A DNA stretch of 64,000 nt, from assembly GCA_021521415.1 (NCBI GenBank), contig JAIQDT010000059.1:3286001-3350000 (forward strand). Direction: 5' to 3'. Below are positions 45,588 through 57,967 of this stretch, one piece after another (the first letter of the stretch is position 1; each line of letters begins with the position of its first letter). Under the pieces are notes generated by a model that searched no databases, had not been told where the DNA came from, and was given only the letters and a program-made list of their open reading frames with translations. Source of the DNA: Bidens hawaiensis (lineage: Eukaryota; Streptophyta; Magnoliopsida; Asterales; Asteraceae). Both the position numbers and the translations under genes were made by a program.

Positions 45588-46140
45588 TAGTTGGGTGAAA
45601 AAAATCCATGTAAATCCATGAGCACTCCAACTATCCATTTCTCAAACGTTTTCGATTTGATTTTTGGTTGGAACGTATCGTCTGGGGTGGTACCCGAGAT
45701 ATACCAACTACTCGTATTTTATTCGTTAATTCGATATTTAGTTGGGTCGGTTAAAACGCCATGTAACACTCATGGGCCGACCAACTCTATTGATTTGATA
45801 ATTCGTTAATTAGTTGGGTCAGTTAAATGCCATGTAACGCTCATGGGTTGACCAAATCAATTGCTTGTTACTCGCTATTTAATTGGGCCAATAAAATGCC
45901 TTGGAACGCTCATGGGTAGCCCAATTCTTAAAATTTAAGTTGCATTATGTAATTGGGGCCATTTAAACTGCTATGGATCGCTGATGGGAGGCCAATTCAC
46001 AAAATTTGTATTGCGCTATTTAGTTGGGCCATTCAAATTGCCATGGAAAGCTCATGTGAGGCCAACTTATTGAACATGTTTTGTTATTTTATTTGAGTTC
46101 AAAAGCTACTATGGTAAGTCAAAGGAAAGCTCAACCCAAT
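45588..46140 (+). repeat. Hairpin-forming leader repeats, internal X
   Basis: About seven diverged units of about 70 bp: TTAGTTGGGTC ... GCCATGTAACGCTCATGGG ... GACCAACT. Each unit starts and ends with complementary arms (for example GTTGGGTCGG with CCGACCAAC) and has an inner CCATG/CATGG pair. Unit starts near 45588, 45738, 45811, 45880, 45949, 46020 and 46090. Confidence 0.8.
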
Positions 46141-46734
46141 ACTATTTTACTTTTGAATTTTTATAAACATTGTTTGTTTAATTAAATATCTCAAAAATTA
46201 TTCACATTATTTTAAATCCCGACTCGTCCTCGAGTCATCACCAGCACTATTTTATCGCATTTCCCCATCATCTCATATTGACTCAGTTACACAACTTACC
46301 CATCATCTCATAAAATTTCATTTTTGGTCATCGTAGAATGTCTTCCGTAAGAATTCATCATCGTAATCAACGTCATCTGTCGGCTGCTCATGATTGTCGT
46401 TTGGCTTCTAGAATCGTCACACCCCAACCTAAGACGGAAATGCTAGGGCGTGAGCTGATTGTTCACAGCTCAAAGGTACTATCGTAAATATAAATGACAA
46501 TATCTATTAAGTTAATTATTTCACATTACAGTGCATAAATATCCATAACACAAATAAATAATTTAAAACAAATAATCCAATCAAGATAAATATAATCTCT
46601 GTTAATTTCCCTATGGTCTTTACTAGATGTTCTTTTCACGTCAAACTTCAATTCAAAGGCAACCTGCATATGCGTAGAAAATAGAGTTTGTCAATAACAC
46701 ATGTTGAGTGAGCTTATCACCAGGTTTTGCAATG

Positions 46735-46735
46735 T

Positions 46736-46775
<40 letters not shown>
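46735..46775 (+). repeat. (TAA)n microsatellite in LTR B
   Basis: About 13 TAA units, at the place where LTR A (minus view) has a shorter TTA run. Confidence 0.9.
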
Positions 46776-48096
46776 TAAGAAATAAGCAAAACGTAATAAA
46801 TTCGGTAAATAAATCAAACCGTGAGCAAATAAGTTGTCAATTAACCATGGCTAAGCGAATCGAGCGCCGATAAATCAACCATGAGCAAATAATAAGTCCG
46901 TTGCCAAGCGAATCATGCGTGGTTCAATAATATGAACACCCTATACAAGGGAATACGTTGGATCTCTCCGAAATACGAATGCGCACATAAACAAGTAAGC
47001 ACGTAATAAGTATATTTTTTCAATTACACGTTCGCTATTTTTGAGATATAGATATCTTATGAAATACGAATAATACACATATGTCCCCAAAATGTTTAGA
47101 AAACTTAGTAAAATAGGGGAATGATAAAACTCACCTTAGATTAAAGGCAAGTGAATAAATTAATGTTAAGCGAGTTAATAATTAAGCGAGTCATCCACTA
47201 ATGCGTCAAACGAGATAAACAATCAAAACCTAAAACTTTGAGATATGATAACATAAGTAAAAACAAACACGTTGTCACTGGAATCGATCCAAACGGACAT
47301 TTAGAACTCCAGTTATGTTAAATTAAAGATTTAAGTGAGTCGGTGCTGACTAGAATCTGAACAGCGGGTCGGAAGTCGGGTTTTGGTCACTAGCCTTAAA
47401 CTTTCGTTATGAGAATAAAAGTCTCCTAGACCGAACATTGGTTCTGACCAGAAGTATGAGAAATTGATAAGTCAAAGATGTTGACTATTATGCCCTTAAA
47501 CGGTTTTAGTCAAATTGACCCGTCAATACCCCTCAATCTCAGAAATTCATTGAGGGTTATTGACAAGTGAGTAATATTGAACCACTCTACAAAAGACAGC
47601 TTACCCGGATAATGCTTAAATTGATAAGAAACGGAAGTCAACGGTTAAGAATACTTGAAAGTCAAACACGAACGCTTGTAATTTGAGTAATATGGCAAAA
47701 ACGGAAGAGAAACCAAGGGCTATATGAAAGTGACGGCTGAGGGATGTGTAATTAGGGTTTAGGAAAGTTTGTGACAGAAGAAATAAGTCTTGTTTATATA
47801 GAATACACAAAAATGAACCATATTTAGTTAGTTTACTCGTTTAAAAAACTGGATCAAGTTTTAATGACCAAATCAACATTATATGCAATAAAATTCGTTC
47901 TTGAGGAAGGGGTAATGTATATGTGTATGTACTTAGTCTATGTGAGATTTCTTGGGGGCTTAAAACACTCGATATAGTTCAAAATAAACGATTTAGTACC
48001 AAAAACGAACTAGGAAACAAAATAATCAATTAATAACAAATTTGGGTATAATAACATAGTGATTTCGGTTTGGACAATACTAAAACGAAATTGGAC

Positions 48097-48860
48097 CTAA
48101 AATCCAAAATTTTATTTTATAAGCAAAAGATGTTTTAGAAGTTACACGGTTTTATTTATCCAACTCGAACATTTATCAAGTATCTTTTAATTTATATTAA
48201 AATTTATCAAAACGTTTGCTTTCTTTCAAAATAATGGTTTTCAATGTTTTATAAACCACATGATGGGACGGATTATGCGGACCATTCGATGATAAGAGTA
48301 ATTATGGATGCATACATAATTATCCGAATCCTCGCATGGAAATCGTAATACGTACAATTGTGTGTCATGATCTAGAACCTAAAGTAGTTTGAGTAATGGT
48401 ACAAATGTTGAAATGATAAGGACATGGTGGATGCGCCGCTGGTACATCCTATATATAAGTGCCCTTATCGGATTGTCATTTGAAGCGTTGCTTCGATTAT
48501 TAGAAGTTCTATGTTACGATATTTTCCTTAAAAGTTAAATTTTTTTTTCAAAACGATTATGTTTTAGTTTTCCTTAATTTAGGGACGAAATTTCCTAAAG
48601 TAGGGGAGACTGTAACATCTCGGATTTTCCGTTTATGCTTAAACCGATTCGGGAATATAATTCGGATCTTTCGAACTAAATAAAACTTGTATATAACTTG
48701 TTTTAACATATATTATAATTTCATAACTTTTAATCACGCCAAATATTCCTTAACAACCCTTAAAACCGCTTAAAACGGCTAAAAATTGCATTTTCGGGAA
48801 CTGTAGGGACTGATTTTGCCAATTCTGTCCTATTTTCGATAAAATTTAACGAAATTGGAC
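48097..48860 (+). mobile_element. Inverted 764 bp element tail inside LTR B
   Basis: Reads on + as the last 514 bp of the internal region (TTTTATAAGCAAAAG ... GGGACGAAATTTCC), PPT AAGTAGGGGAGAC (48598-48610), then the first 250 bp of an LTR (from TGTAACATCTCGG at 48611). It is bounded by a 13 bp direct repeat AACGAAATTGGAC (48084-48096 and 48848-48860). Confidence 0.7.
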
Positions 48861-49058
48861 ATGCTATAACGTTTATTGTAGTTTAAGTTTCGTTAATTTT
48901 ATCGAAAATAGGAAAGAATTGGCAAAATCAGTCCATACAGTTCCCGAAAATGCGATTTTTAGCCATTTTAAACGGTTTTAAAGGTTGTTAAGGAATATTT
49001 GGCATGATTAAAATTTATATTAAACCAAGCTAAATACAAGTTTTAATTAGTTCGAAAG
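48611..49058. repeat. Large palindrome (arms up to about 240 bp)
   Basis: Arm 1 is 48611-48854, loop 48855-48887, arm 2 is 48888-49058 continuing at 51332-51388 beyond the nested LTR. Arms match over CGATAAAATT, CTGATTTTGCCAATTC, TTTTCGGGAACTGTA, ATATTCCTTAACAACC and TTCGAACTAA. Confidence 0.85.
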
Positions 49059-51326
49059 TGTAACACCCCGGCTTTAAGCGGAATACGCCCGGTTGTAACG
49101 TACAGACCACTCATAAGCTCGTAACGCTATTAAAGTGATAATAATTATATTTATTTCATTTCATTACATCACAAATACACAATTTTGCATCAATCAAATA
49201 ACAATACGATAAACTTTGAATTTCATTATGATGTGTTTTTAATAACCTAATGGTCCAACTAATCTAGTCTTCAATCCTTAAACTTCAACCTGTAGCACGT
49301 CTAAAATAATATATTTTGTTAACAATAATGTTGGTGAGAATTCATAAACTTTTGCATATATATAATATGAAAAGTGTAAAATTCACAAGTCAAGATGTAT
49401 CGTCTCAATCATAAAGTAAAAGAAAAGTAAATACATGATATTCCCGTTCGCTTGACATAAGTCAAATCTACTAAGGAATCCCCGTTCATCGAGCTACTTG
49501 GAGTATAGAATACTAATAATGATACCACCATTTAAAATGGATGGCGCAGGTACGTCCCGTCGGACTCTCCCACTTTGAGTATGTATATGAGTCTCCACCA
49601 ACAAAACAATAAACAACTAGCACATAAACCACATAGTTTACAAATACTATGATACGGAGCAAATACATCCGAAACGATTGAACTTCTTGAACTATAATTA
49701 AAATAAAAACAAATATAACTATCGGGATTGAAAGAGTTATAAAAGTTTGGTTAACGGAATTTTGTATTATTTTAATATTATTTTAAGGCATTGAATTATA
49801 ATATTATATTTAATCTTTACCCGCATTTTAATAATTTATATTATTTAAATATTATGGTTAATGCTATAAAAAGACTTATGGTATTTACAAGACACGGATT
49901 TTATCTCGCAAGATTAATTATATTATTGGAATAAAACCACGAATTTATAATCTAATGAATTATAGTTAACGAATTTTAAAGTTAACGAACGAATTAATAT
50001 TAACGAGTTATGATTTATAAAATATTTCTTAATTTCAAGATTATTACTAAGTTTAAATGTTATAACGTTTACGAAAATTAGGTGTTAACGAAATATTTGT
50101 ATTTTGAAAAAGAAAGTGTTAACGAATTATAAAGCTTAACGAACAATAAATAATTATATAAATGTTTTATGAGTTTTAACGAAATATGGAGGTTGGGTTT
50201 TAGTTGAAAACCATAATTTATACTTTATAAAATTTTATAATTTTAATTTATTTTGATTTATATACTATATAAAAAAAAAGGTTAGCAAAAAAATACAAAC
50301 AAAAACGGCCTGACCCAGGTCCTTCCTTTCACACTCAAGAGTAAAACTGGTTGGTCTAGCTTGTTATTTGGTTTTAAAATAGAAACAATAATATATAGCT
50401 TAATAGTTAAAGTTCATATTCTTCTTAAGAAAACCCTAGGATTTAATCTATCATTTTGGTTCCATGTTTGAAGGAATTGAATTAGGGGTTTTGTTCTATG
50501 GCTCAAAAGGATTTAAAAGCATATAAACATTACCTGATGTTGTTACGAATTGATGGAGAACTGCGGATGGCCGGAAACAATCTTTGACGGATTATTTTCG
50601 AGTTAGGGAATGTTTATTTTATTTATTTGTCGTTGTGAGCGAGTTTAGATGAATGTTTAAGGTCTATTTATACTTGTAATTGAGTCGTATAAGGTTAATT
50701 GGTCGTTAATGGTGTTGGCCGATTATCCGAAAAACATCACGGGATTAATTCAACGATTTAAAGTTGTTATAACGTATTATTATGATGATTAAGCTTTGTC
50801 GTTACGATCTATGGATGTTACTAACATTTAATTGAAATATTAATCGAGTTTAGGGGTGTTTTGGGGGCCTCGCCGGTGCCGATTCTGGCAACCGGAAAAT
50901 GAGGACGGGTAAACGGGTAAAAGTTTGCTGGGTGGGTTTTTTTTTCTATTATTATCTTTATTAATATAATTTAAATAATTTATATCTTAGTCCCTGAACT
51001 TTGTAGCTTCTTTTAAAACATAATTTAAACTATATTTACAAAAGAACCTTGGACTTTCAAAGTTGTAAAATTCGTTTAAAGTATATAATTATATTCGTTT
51101 TATTCCAGATAGCTTGTGAATCGATTAACGCTAGAACTTGGAGTTTGATCGAACAATGAACACTAAATGTCGAAATACTTTATCAATGATAAATCACGAA
51201 TAATAATACATCGTTGGGTCGGGTTAACGGATTCAAATGGGATGGATTATGATATCTGTTTTTAAACCAAAATCGAAAATTTAAAATGGTTCAGGTTTTA
51301 GGGTTTGAAAAGTAACGAATGTTAAA
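49059..51326 (-). mobile_element. Solo LTR C (2.27 kb), same family as 4565-6935
   Basis: Exact target duplication GAAAG (49054-49058 and 51327-51331). Reads inverted relative to 4565-6935: it starts TGTAACACCCCGGCTTTAAG, the complement of that LTR's end, and near 51213-51228 keeps TCGGGTTAACGGATTC. TATA box TATAAATA at + 50665-50672 (minus). It sits inside arm 2 of the palindrome. Confidence 0.8.
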
Positions 51327-52229
51327 GAAAGATACGAATTACATTCCCGATTTGGTTTAAACATAAACGAAAATTCCAAGATTTTACAAGAATCACTAAG
51401 GAATTTGTTGCTGCTATGCTTGGGATTGCTACGAGTATGCCTTGGGAGGAACTCAACGAAACTATTGCTCTTGCTGCCTCACTTTCCGATGACTATGTAA
51501 GAGATGGAACCCTACCTCACAAGAACTCTAAACCTATCTTTGAAAACTCCAAAACCAAATCCTCAACCGATGCTAAGGCCGAACCTAAACCCACCCACTC
51601 CGCACAATAGTGACCCTTCTCACCAAAAACGTAAGTCCAACAACCAAAACGATGCCGTTAACCAAGCCAACCAACAACCTCACCCAAACCAAATTGCTTC
51701 TAACAAGAAACCCTATACAGGACCTTTCCCGTTATGCTCTGTTTGTAACTACCATCACCTGCTCAATCTCCGTGTCGCGTATCCACCAACAGCAACCGTT
51801 ATGGTCATCTTGCTAACACTTGTCATGTACCGCCTGTGCCTAGACCCTCTACTACCCGTGCTTGCTACAATTGTGGTAACCTTAGTCATCTTTGCAATGC
51901 GTGCCTCAACTAATCTATGCACACCAAGCTCAAACTATACCTGCATCCTATTACGCTACCAATGCTTATCAAGTCCAAACCCATCAACCTTACATTCTCC
52001 AAGCTTTTCCTATCAACCAAGATCCACTCTACTTGGCTCAAATCTATCAAATCCCATACCCGCAAGCTTAAGTCTACCAAGCTTACAACACTTAAACCCC
52101 ACTAGTGTCATCCTATCGAGCTCAACCTACTCAACTATTCCAAATCAATCCACTTTACCTGCTCAAGTTATTATGGATCCAACTACCTTACCTGCTCCAA
52201 GTCAAGTGAATCAAGTCAACCGTAACTGA

Positions 52230-53008
52230 AGCTTCTCGAAAACCTGCTTTCATTACATCTATCTTAAATTATCTTGTCTTTTTTGTTTATGCATTGTATC
52301 GACTCTTTAGTTATTGTGGTGTTGGATGATTTCAATTTGGACTATTTTGAGCGTTTCCTCTCATGAATAAAGTTTCTTTTATCAAGGTTAATTTATTAGA
52401 ATCTTGTACCTTTATCTTATCTCCTTATCCTCAATTATCACAATTCATGACAACGTCTACTTCAAGAAATTGTTTCCTTTCAATTTTCAAAATTCTACTT
52501 TTATAACCAAAAGAAGTTTTAGAAATTACACTGTCTTATTAATTAAAATCGAACATTTATGTTTAAGTATTTCATACCATGATTATCTTTTGGATTTATA
52601 TTTAAAATTATCAAAACGTTTGTTCTCAAAATTTTAGTTCTCAATATTTTATAAACCACATAATGGGACGGATTACGTGGACCATTCGACGATAAGAGTA
52701 GTTTTGGATGCATACGTAATTATCCAAGTCCTCGCATGGAAATCATAATACGTACAATTGTGTGTCATGATCTAGAACCGAAAGTAGTTTGAGTAATGGT
52801 ACAAATGTTGAAATGATAATGACATGGTGGATACGCCGCTGGTACATCCTATATGTAAGTGTCCTTATCGGATTGTCGTTTGGAGCCTTTCTTTTATTAT
52901 TAGAAGTTCTGTATTATGATATTTTCCTTCAAAATTTAATTATTTTCAAAACAATTATGTTTTGGTTCTCCTTAATTTAAGGACGAAATTCCCTAAAGTA
53001 GGGGAGAG
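52230..53008 (+). other. Gag-to-LTR spacer of X and polypurine tract
   Basis: Non-coding. Where a full element would have pol there are only about 770 bp. Ends TTAAGGACGAAATTCCC then AAAGTAGGGGAGAG, the PPT (52995-53008). Confidence 0.65.
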
Positions 53009-54928
53009 GGTAACATCTCGTATTTTTCGAACTCGTATTCATTTACACATAACACGATCCGGGAACGTTTTTCGGATCCTCGTCATTAATAAAATCAAAT
53101 ATTTATAAGTATTTAAGATTTATATTTCCATTTTGTACCCTTTATAATCTTTAAGATGCTTATTATTGAATTTAACTTTAAAAATATCAAAAAACTAGGC
53201 ATTTTAGAAAGAGCAAGGACTTAAATTACAAAAAATCAAAACTCACCCTCCCTACCCCAAAGCGCCGCGCGACCACCATGGGGGGTGGCCGCTACGCGGA
53301 GTCGTGGTGTCCCTGTACATATCGTTTTTGTTTAGTATCCTTTCTTAGTTGGTTTTTGGCCCGAAACCGCTTATTTTAGGACTAAATCGAGTGAATTAAG
53401 CCCCAAGAAAACTCATATAGCCTAAGTACATACCCATATTCATTACCCCATGTCCAAGAACGAATTTTTCTGATTTTAATATTTATTTGATCATCAAAAT
53501 CATATTCGGTTTCTTAAACGAGTGAAATAGCAATATTAAGTTCGTTTTTTGTGTTTCCTATATAAACAAAGCATATTTCTTCTGCCACAAACTTTCCTAA
53601 ACCCTAATATATTATTCCCCAGTCGTCACCATCCTCTAACCTTCATCATCTTGCTCGTTTTTTCATTTTACTTGAAGATACAAGCCTTGAAGGTTGACTT
53701 TACTTATATATTGATCTTTGACTCCACTTTACGGTTGATTCTTTCACTTTCTGGGTAAGTTGTAAACTGTGAAATCGTTCATACATATTCCCTAGTCAAT
53801 AACCTTCAATCACTTTCGGCGGTTGAAGAGTGTTGACTGGTCAATTCTTTTAAAACTCGTTAATTGGCAAAACAATCAACAAGTTTGACTATCCATTTTC
53901 TCATAATGTTGGTCGAAACCAATGTTCGGTCCAGAAGACTTTTATTCTTGTAACAAGATTTTAAGGCTACTGTCCAAAACCCGACTTCCGAATCGCTGTT
54001 AGGATTCCGGGCAGTACCAACTCGCTTAAATCTTTAATTTAACATAACCGGAGTTCTAGACGTCCGTTTGGATCGATTCCAGCGGCAACGAGTTCGTTTT
54101 TACTCATGTTTTCATATCTCAAAGTTTTAGGTTCAGTTGGTTTAATTTTCGACACGTAAACGTATGATCCATTTACTTCTTAACCGTTTGTCATTATTAT
54201 CATTCACTTGCCTTCGATTTAAGGTGAGTTTTGTTATTCCCCTATTTTACTAAGTTTTCACAAGTTTTGGGGTCATATGCGAACTTATTAGTATTTCGTA
54301 TTATCTATATATCACAAAATAGCAAATGTGTAATTGTGTGTGAACTATCAAAAATACTTGCTACCTGCTTATTTGTTTACTTTATCGCGTTCGGAGAGGT
54401 CCGTCCAACATATTCTCATTTGTAGTATGATCATACTACTGACCCATGCATGATTCGCTTGGCAACGGTCTTATTACTTGCTCATGATTGATTTACCAGC
54501 ACTGGATTCGTTTGGCAATGGTTAATTGACATCTTATTTGCTCATGGTCTGATTTCATTACCGCAATTTATTACGTATTGCCTTTTTATTATATTATTAT
54601 TATTATAACATTGCAAAAACTGGTGATAAGCTCACTCAACATGTGTTGTTGACAAACTCTATTTTCTACGTATATGCAGGTTGCCTTTGAATTGAAGTTT
54701 GACGTGAAAAGAACATCTAGAAAAGACCATAGGGAATTTAATTAAGATTATATTTATCTTGATTGGATTATTTGTTTTAAATTATTTATTTATGTTATGG
54801 ATATTTGTGTACTGTAATTTGAAATAATTAACTGAATAGATATTGTCATTTATATTTATGATAGTATTTTCAAGTTGTGAACAATCAGTTCACGCCCCGG
54901 CATTTCCGCCTAAGGTTGGAGTGTGACT
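53009..54928 (+). repeat. LTR M, shared by X and Y (1,920 bp)
   Basis: Begins GGTAACATCTCG (TG mutated to GG) and ends GGAGTGTGACT. Preceded by a PPT and followed by PBS TTGGTATCAGAGC, so it serves as 3' LTR of X and 5' LTR of Y. Confidence 0.85.
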
Positions 54929-55524
54929 GATTGGTATCAGAGCTGATGGTTTTAAGAGAGGTCGTTAGAAATTGTCCTAGGCATATGATTAGGACCCTAT
55001 ACGAGCTTATCTAAATTTGCGTATGTGCTATTTAAATTGTTTACAGCTTATATAGGTTAATTATTTTATTTTATTTATTGTGCACACAAACACAAATTCC
55101 AAGGTTATGCCTCACTTTTAAAATATTTTTAAAAATTCTTTTATTTTTAGTAGATTATCTTTTTATTTTGGGAAATTGCAGAATTCCCGAGTTTTGTTTT
55201 TAGTCCCTCTCATTAGGGCATGGGAGTATGGCATGTTCGGTAAGTAACCGTGGGGGTGCGAGAAACTGTGAGTTGGGCCTTGGCAAAACGGTTCAAAGAA
55301 CCAAAGGTAAGACGCCATTCCTTACCTGGAGTATAACCTGTCCACAGTACTCGAGCCTCTAGGCCAAAGCAGAACAAGATGTCATACGACCGGAACCCTA
55401 AATGGTTAAACGTAACCTGCTAAACGATTACATTCCTTTTATAAAAACCGAATTCACGGTGATTCGTGGCTAAATTCAGGAAACTTCCAAAATTGTATTT
55501 TTAATTATTTTAAATGCTTAGTTA

Positions 55525-56110
55525 GGTGAAAAAATCCATGTAAATCCATGGGCATTCTAACTATCCATTTCTCAACCCGTTTTCAATTTGATTTTTGGTT
55601 TGAATGTATCATCCGGGGTGGTTCCCAATATATATCAACTACTCATAATTGATTCGTTAATTCGATATTTAGTTGGGTCGGTTAAAACGCCATGTAACGC
55701 TCATGAGCTGACCAACTCCATTGATTTGATAATTCGTTAATTAGTTGGGTCAGTTAAATGCCATTTCGTTAATTCGATATTTAGTTGGGTCGATTAAAAC
55801 GCCATGTAACACTCATGGGCTGACCAACTCAATTGCTTGTTACTCGTTATTTAATTGGGCCAATAAAATGCCATGGAACGCTGATGGGAAGCCCAATTCT
55901 TAAAATTTCAGTTGCATTATCTAACTGGGGCCATTTAAACTGCCATGGATCGCTCATGGGAGGCCAATTCACAAAATTTGTATTGTGTTATTTAGTTGGG
56001 TCATTCAAATTGTCATGAAAAGCTCACGGGAGGCCAACTCATTGAATATGTTTCATTATTAAATTTGGGTTCACAAGCTACTATGGTAAGTCCAAGGAAA
56101 GCTCAATCCA
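55525..56110 (+). repeat. Hairpin-forming leader repeats, internal Y
   Basis: Same array as in X, with one extra partial unit (the GTTAATTCGATATTTAGTTGGGTCG phrase occurs twice, near 55660 and 55770). Confidence 0.8.
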
Positions 56111-56316
56111 ATACTATTTTACTTTTGAATTTTTATAAACATTGTTTATTTATTTAAATACCTCAAAAATTATTCACATTATTTTAAATCTGACTCGTCC
56201 TCGAGTCATCACTAGCACGATTTTGTCGCATTTCCCCATCATCTCATATTGACTCAGTTACACAACCTACCCGTCATCTCATAAAATTTCATTTTTGGTT
56301 CTCATAGAATGTCTTC

Positions 56317-57966
56317 TGATATAATGCTAAATATATATAAATCCCTTGTATATTTTATATAATATTTTATTAGTTTTTGTTTGATTTTTAATAGAATTTG
56401 TATATTACTAACATATCTAAATAATGTAGGTTCCGGAGGTTGATTGTCGTTAAAAAGGGCGAAAAACGAGCTAAAACAAGCCAAACCGGAGAACCGGAGC
56501 ATCAGAATTGAACCGGACCGCATCAGGAAACAAACCAGACCGATCAGGAAACGAACCGGGTTGCATCAGAATTGAACCGGACCAGACCGGTCAGCTTCCA
56601 CCCCCTAGCTCGAGGCGCCGCACGACCAGGAGGGCAAAATCTCGCCACGCGGCTTCCCAGGCACCCAGATTCCAAAATTTTCTTCGTTTTTTATTAGTTT
56701 TGGGCCCAGGAAACCTATATAATCACCTCTAAACTTAACCCTATACATACCCTGCGAACTAGAGCCGAATTTGGAGTTTCCCAGAGCTTAGGATTGCAAT
56801 ATTTGACGGGTTTGAAGGCAAGGAATCAGCCGGCGAAGTGCTTCTCAATCGAAGAGGAAGACCACGGGTTTTATCACCTTTAATCTTCCATTCTTATTTA
56901 TTTTCGACATGAATTCCTTTATTATTGTTTTGTTTTATTTTATGATGCTAGGCTAAACATTATAGACTGCCTAGGCTTATGATGAACATATTTTGACATT
57001 GTGATCTGATTTGGGATTTATTTATCGTTATGGTTTTATGATTTAGTAAAAGGTTTAATTATGTTAAATTGATGCATATGGATATTTAGGATTGTTTGAT
57101 TGATTGTTATTATTCCATAGTTGCCTTGATTATTGTTTGTCATTATGATAGGTTGCTATTAGGTCAATTACTTTGTGTTTTTGATTATTTTATGATTGAT
57201 TTGCAATAAGATCATAGGAATAATTATTATTAATTAATTAAACCTTAGTGTGCTGCTAACCTAAAATCTGTAAGTGCTAGGTTATAAATAGATCTTTATT
57301 ACTTAATCTTGCTAGATTTAGTTCTTCGTAAGGAGTCCGTCTAGGTTTGATTATTTATTGTTGTCTATTGAATCAATTAAATATATTAAACCTCCTTTGA
57401 TTTTCACACTTTAATGTGGGATTCTATATAAAGGAACTAAGTCATAATTAATTAGGTAACCATAAGGAAACTTGATTTTTAATACTGGTGTGCGTTAAAA
57501 CCTATTAGAAACCCATAGGTGTCTCTTGAGAAGGGTCAGGGGTCCTGTTCGGGTTTTCTTTTAAGTGTCTATTTTACGATCCCAGTCATAACTAAATATT
57601 TTCCTGGTTAATTAACAACTGAAATTTGAGGGATTCTAGACTAGGTAGTTTTCTCATCATCGTCTGATTTAATCAAACTTGTGTTTTCACTTATTTTCCT
57701 TGTTTGTCTTAATTAGTTTTTAATTTAGTATTTTAAACAAAACACCTCTTTAAACAAACAAATAGTCGTGTAAGTATTAGTTGAGTCTAATTAGCTAGTT
57801 ACGTAATTTAAAAAGTCTTGTGGGTTCGATATCCGGACTTACTTAGCTGTACTAGAGTCGATCGGTTCACTTGCCGGTTAGTAGTTTAGTTAAGTTTAAG
57901 AATCTAGAATTTATTATTTTAGTGTCTATATTAGCGTGTTTTCATATAACTACTTTTAGCACATTA
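56317..57966 (+). mobile_element. Solo LTR D, possibly Athila-like, in gag Y
   Basis: Splits gag Y after its third codon. Left TGATATAATGCTAAA and right TTTTAGCACATTA are partly inverted. Flanks TCTTC and TTTTC are a 4 of 5 duplication. TATA box TATATAA at 56716-56722. Copy X gives the uninterrupted sequence. Family uncertain. Confidence 0.6.
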
Positions 57967-57967
57967 T

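Larger units (their letters stand above)
46415..51388 (-). mobile_element. Solo LTR B of the same superfamily, rearranged, nested in gag X
   Basis: Flanked by exact AGAAT duplications (46410-46414 and 51389-51393). Minus strand begins TGTAAAATCTTGG and ends GGGGTGTGACG. It contains a second LTR (49059-51326) and a 764 bp opposite-strand fragment (48097-48860). Without these it is 1,937 bp, the size of LTR A and LTR M. TATA box TATATAA at + 47794-47800 (minus). Confidence 0.75.
46338..52229 (+). pseudogene. gag: Gag of internal X, split by a nested insertion
   Basis: Opens at ATG 46338 (MSSVRIHHRNQRHLS), is cut at 46414 after ...RLASRI, and resumes at 51394 with TKEFVAAMLGIATSMPWEEL. Then LAASLSDDYVRDG, an Asn/Gln/Lys/Pro-rich part, and a Cys-rich part beginning CSVCNYHH (degenerate zinc knuckles), with frameshifts, to a Tyr/Gln/Pro-rich tail ending at TGA 52227-52229. 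Same protein as in Y. Gag presumably packages the element RNA. Dead here. Confidence 0.7.
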
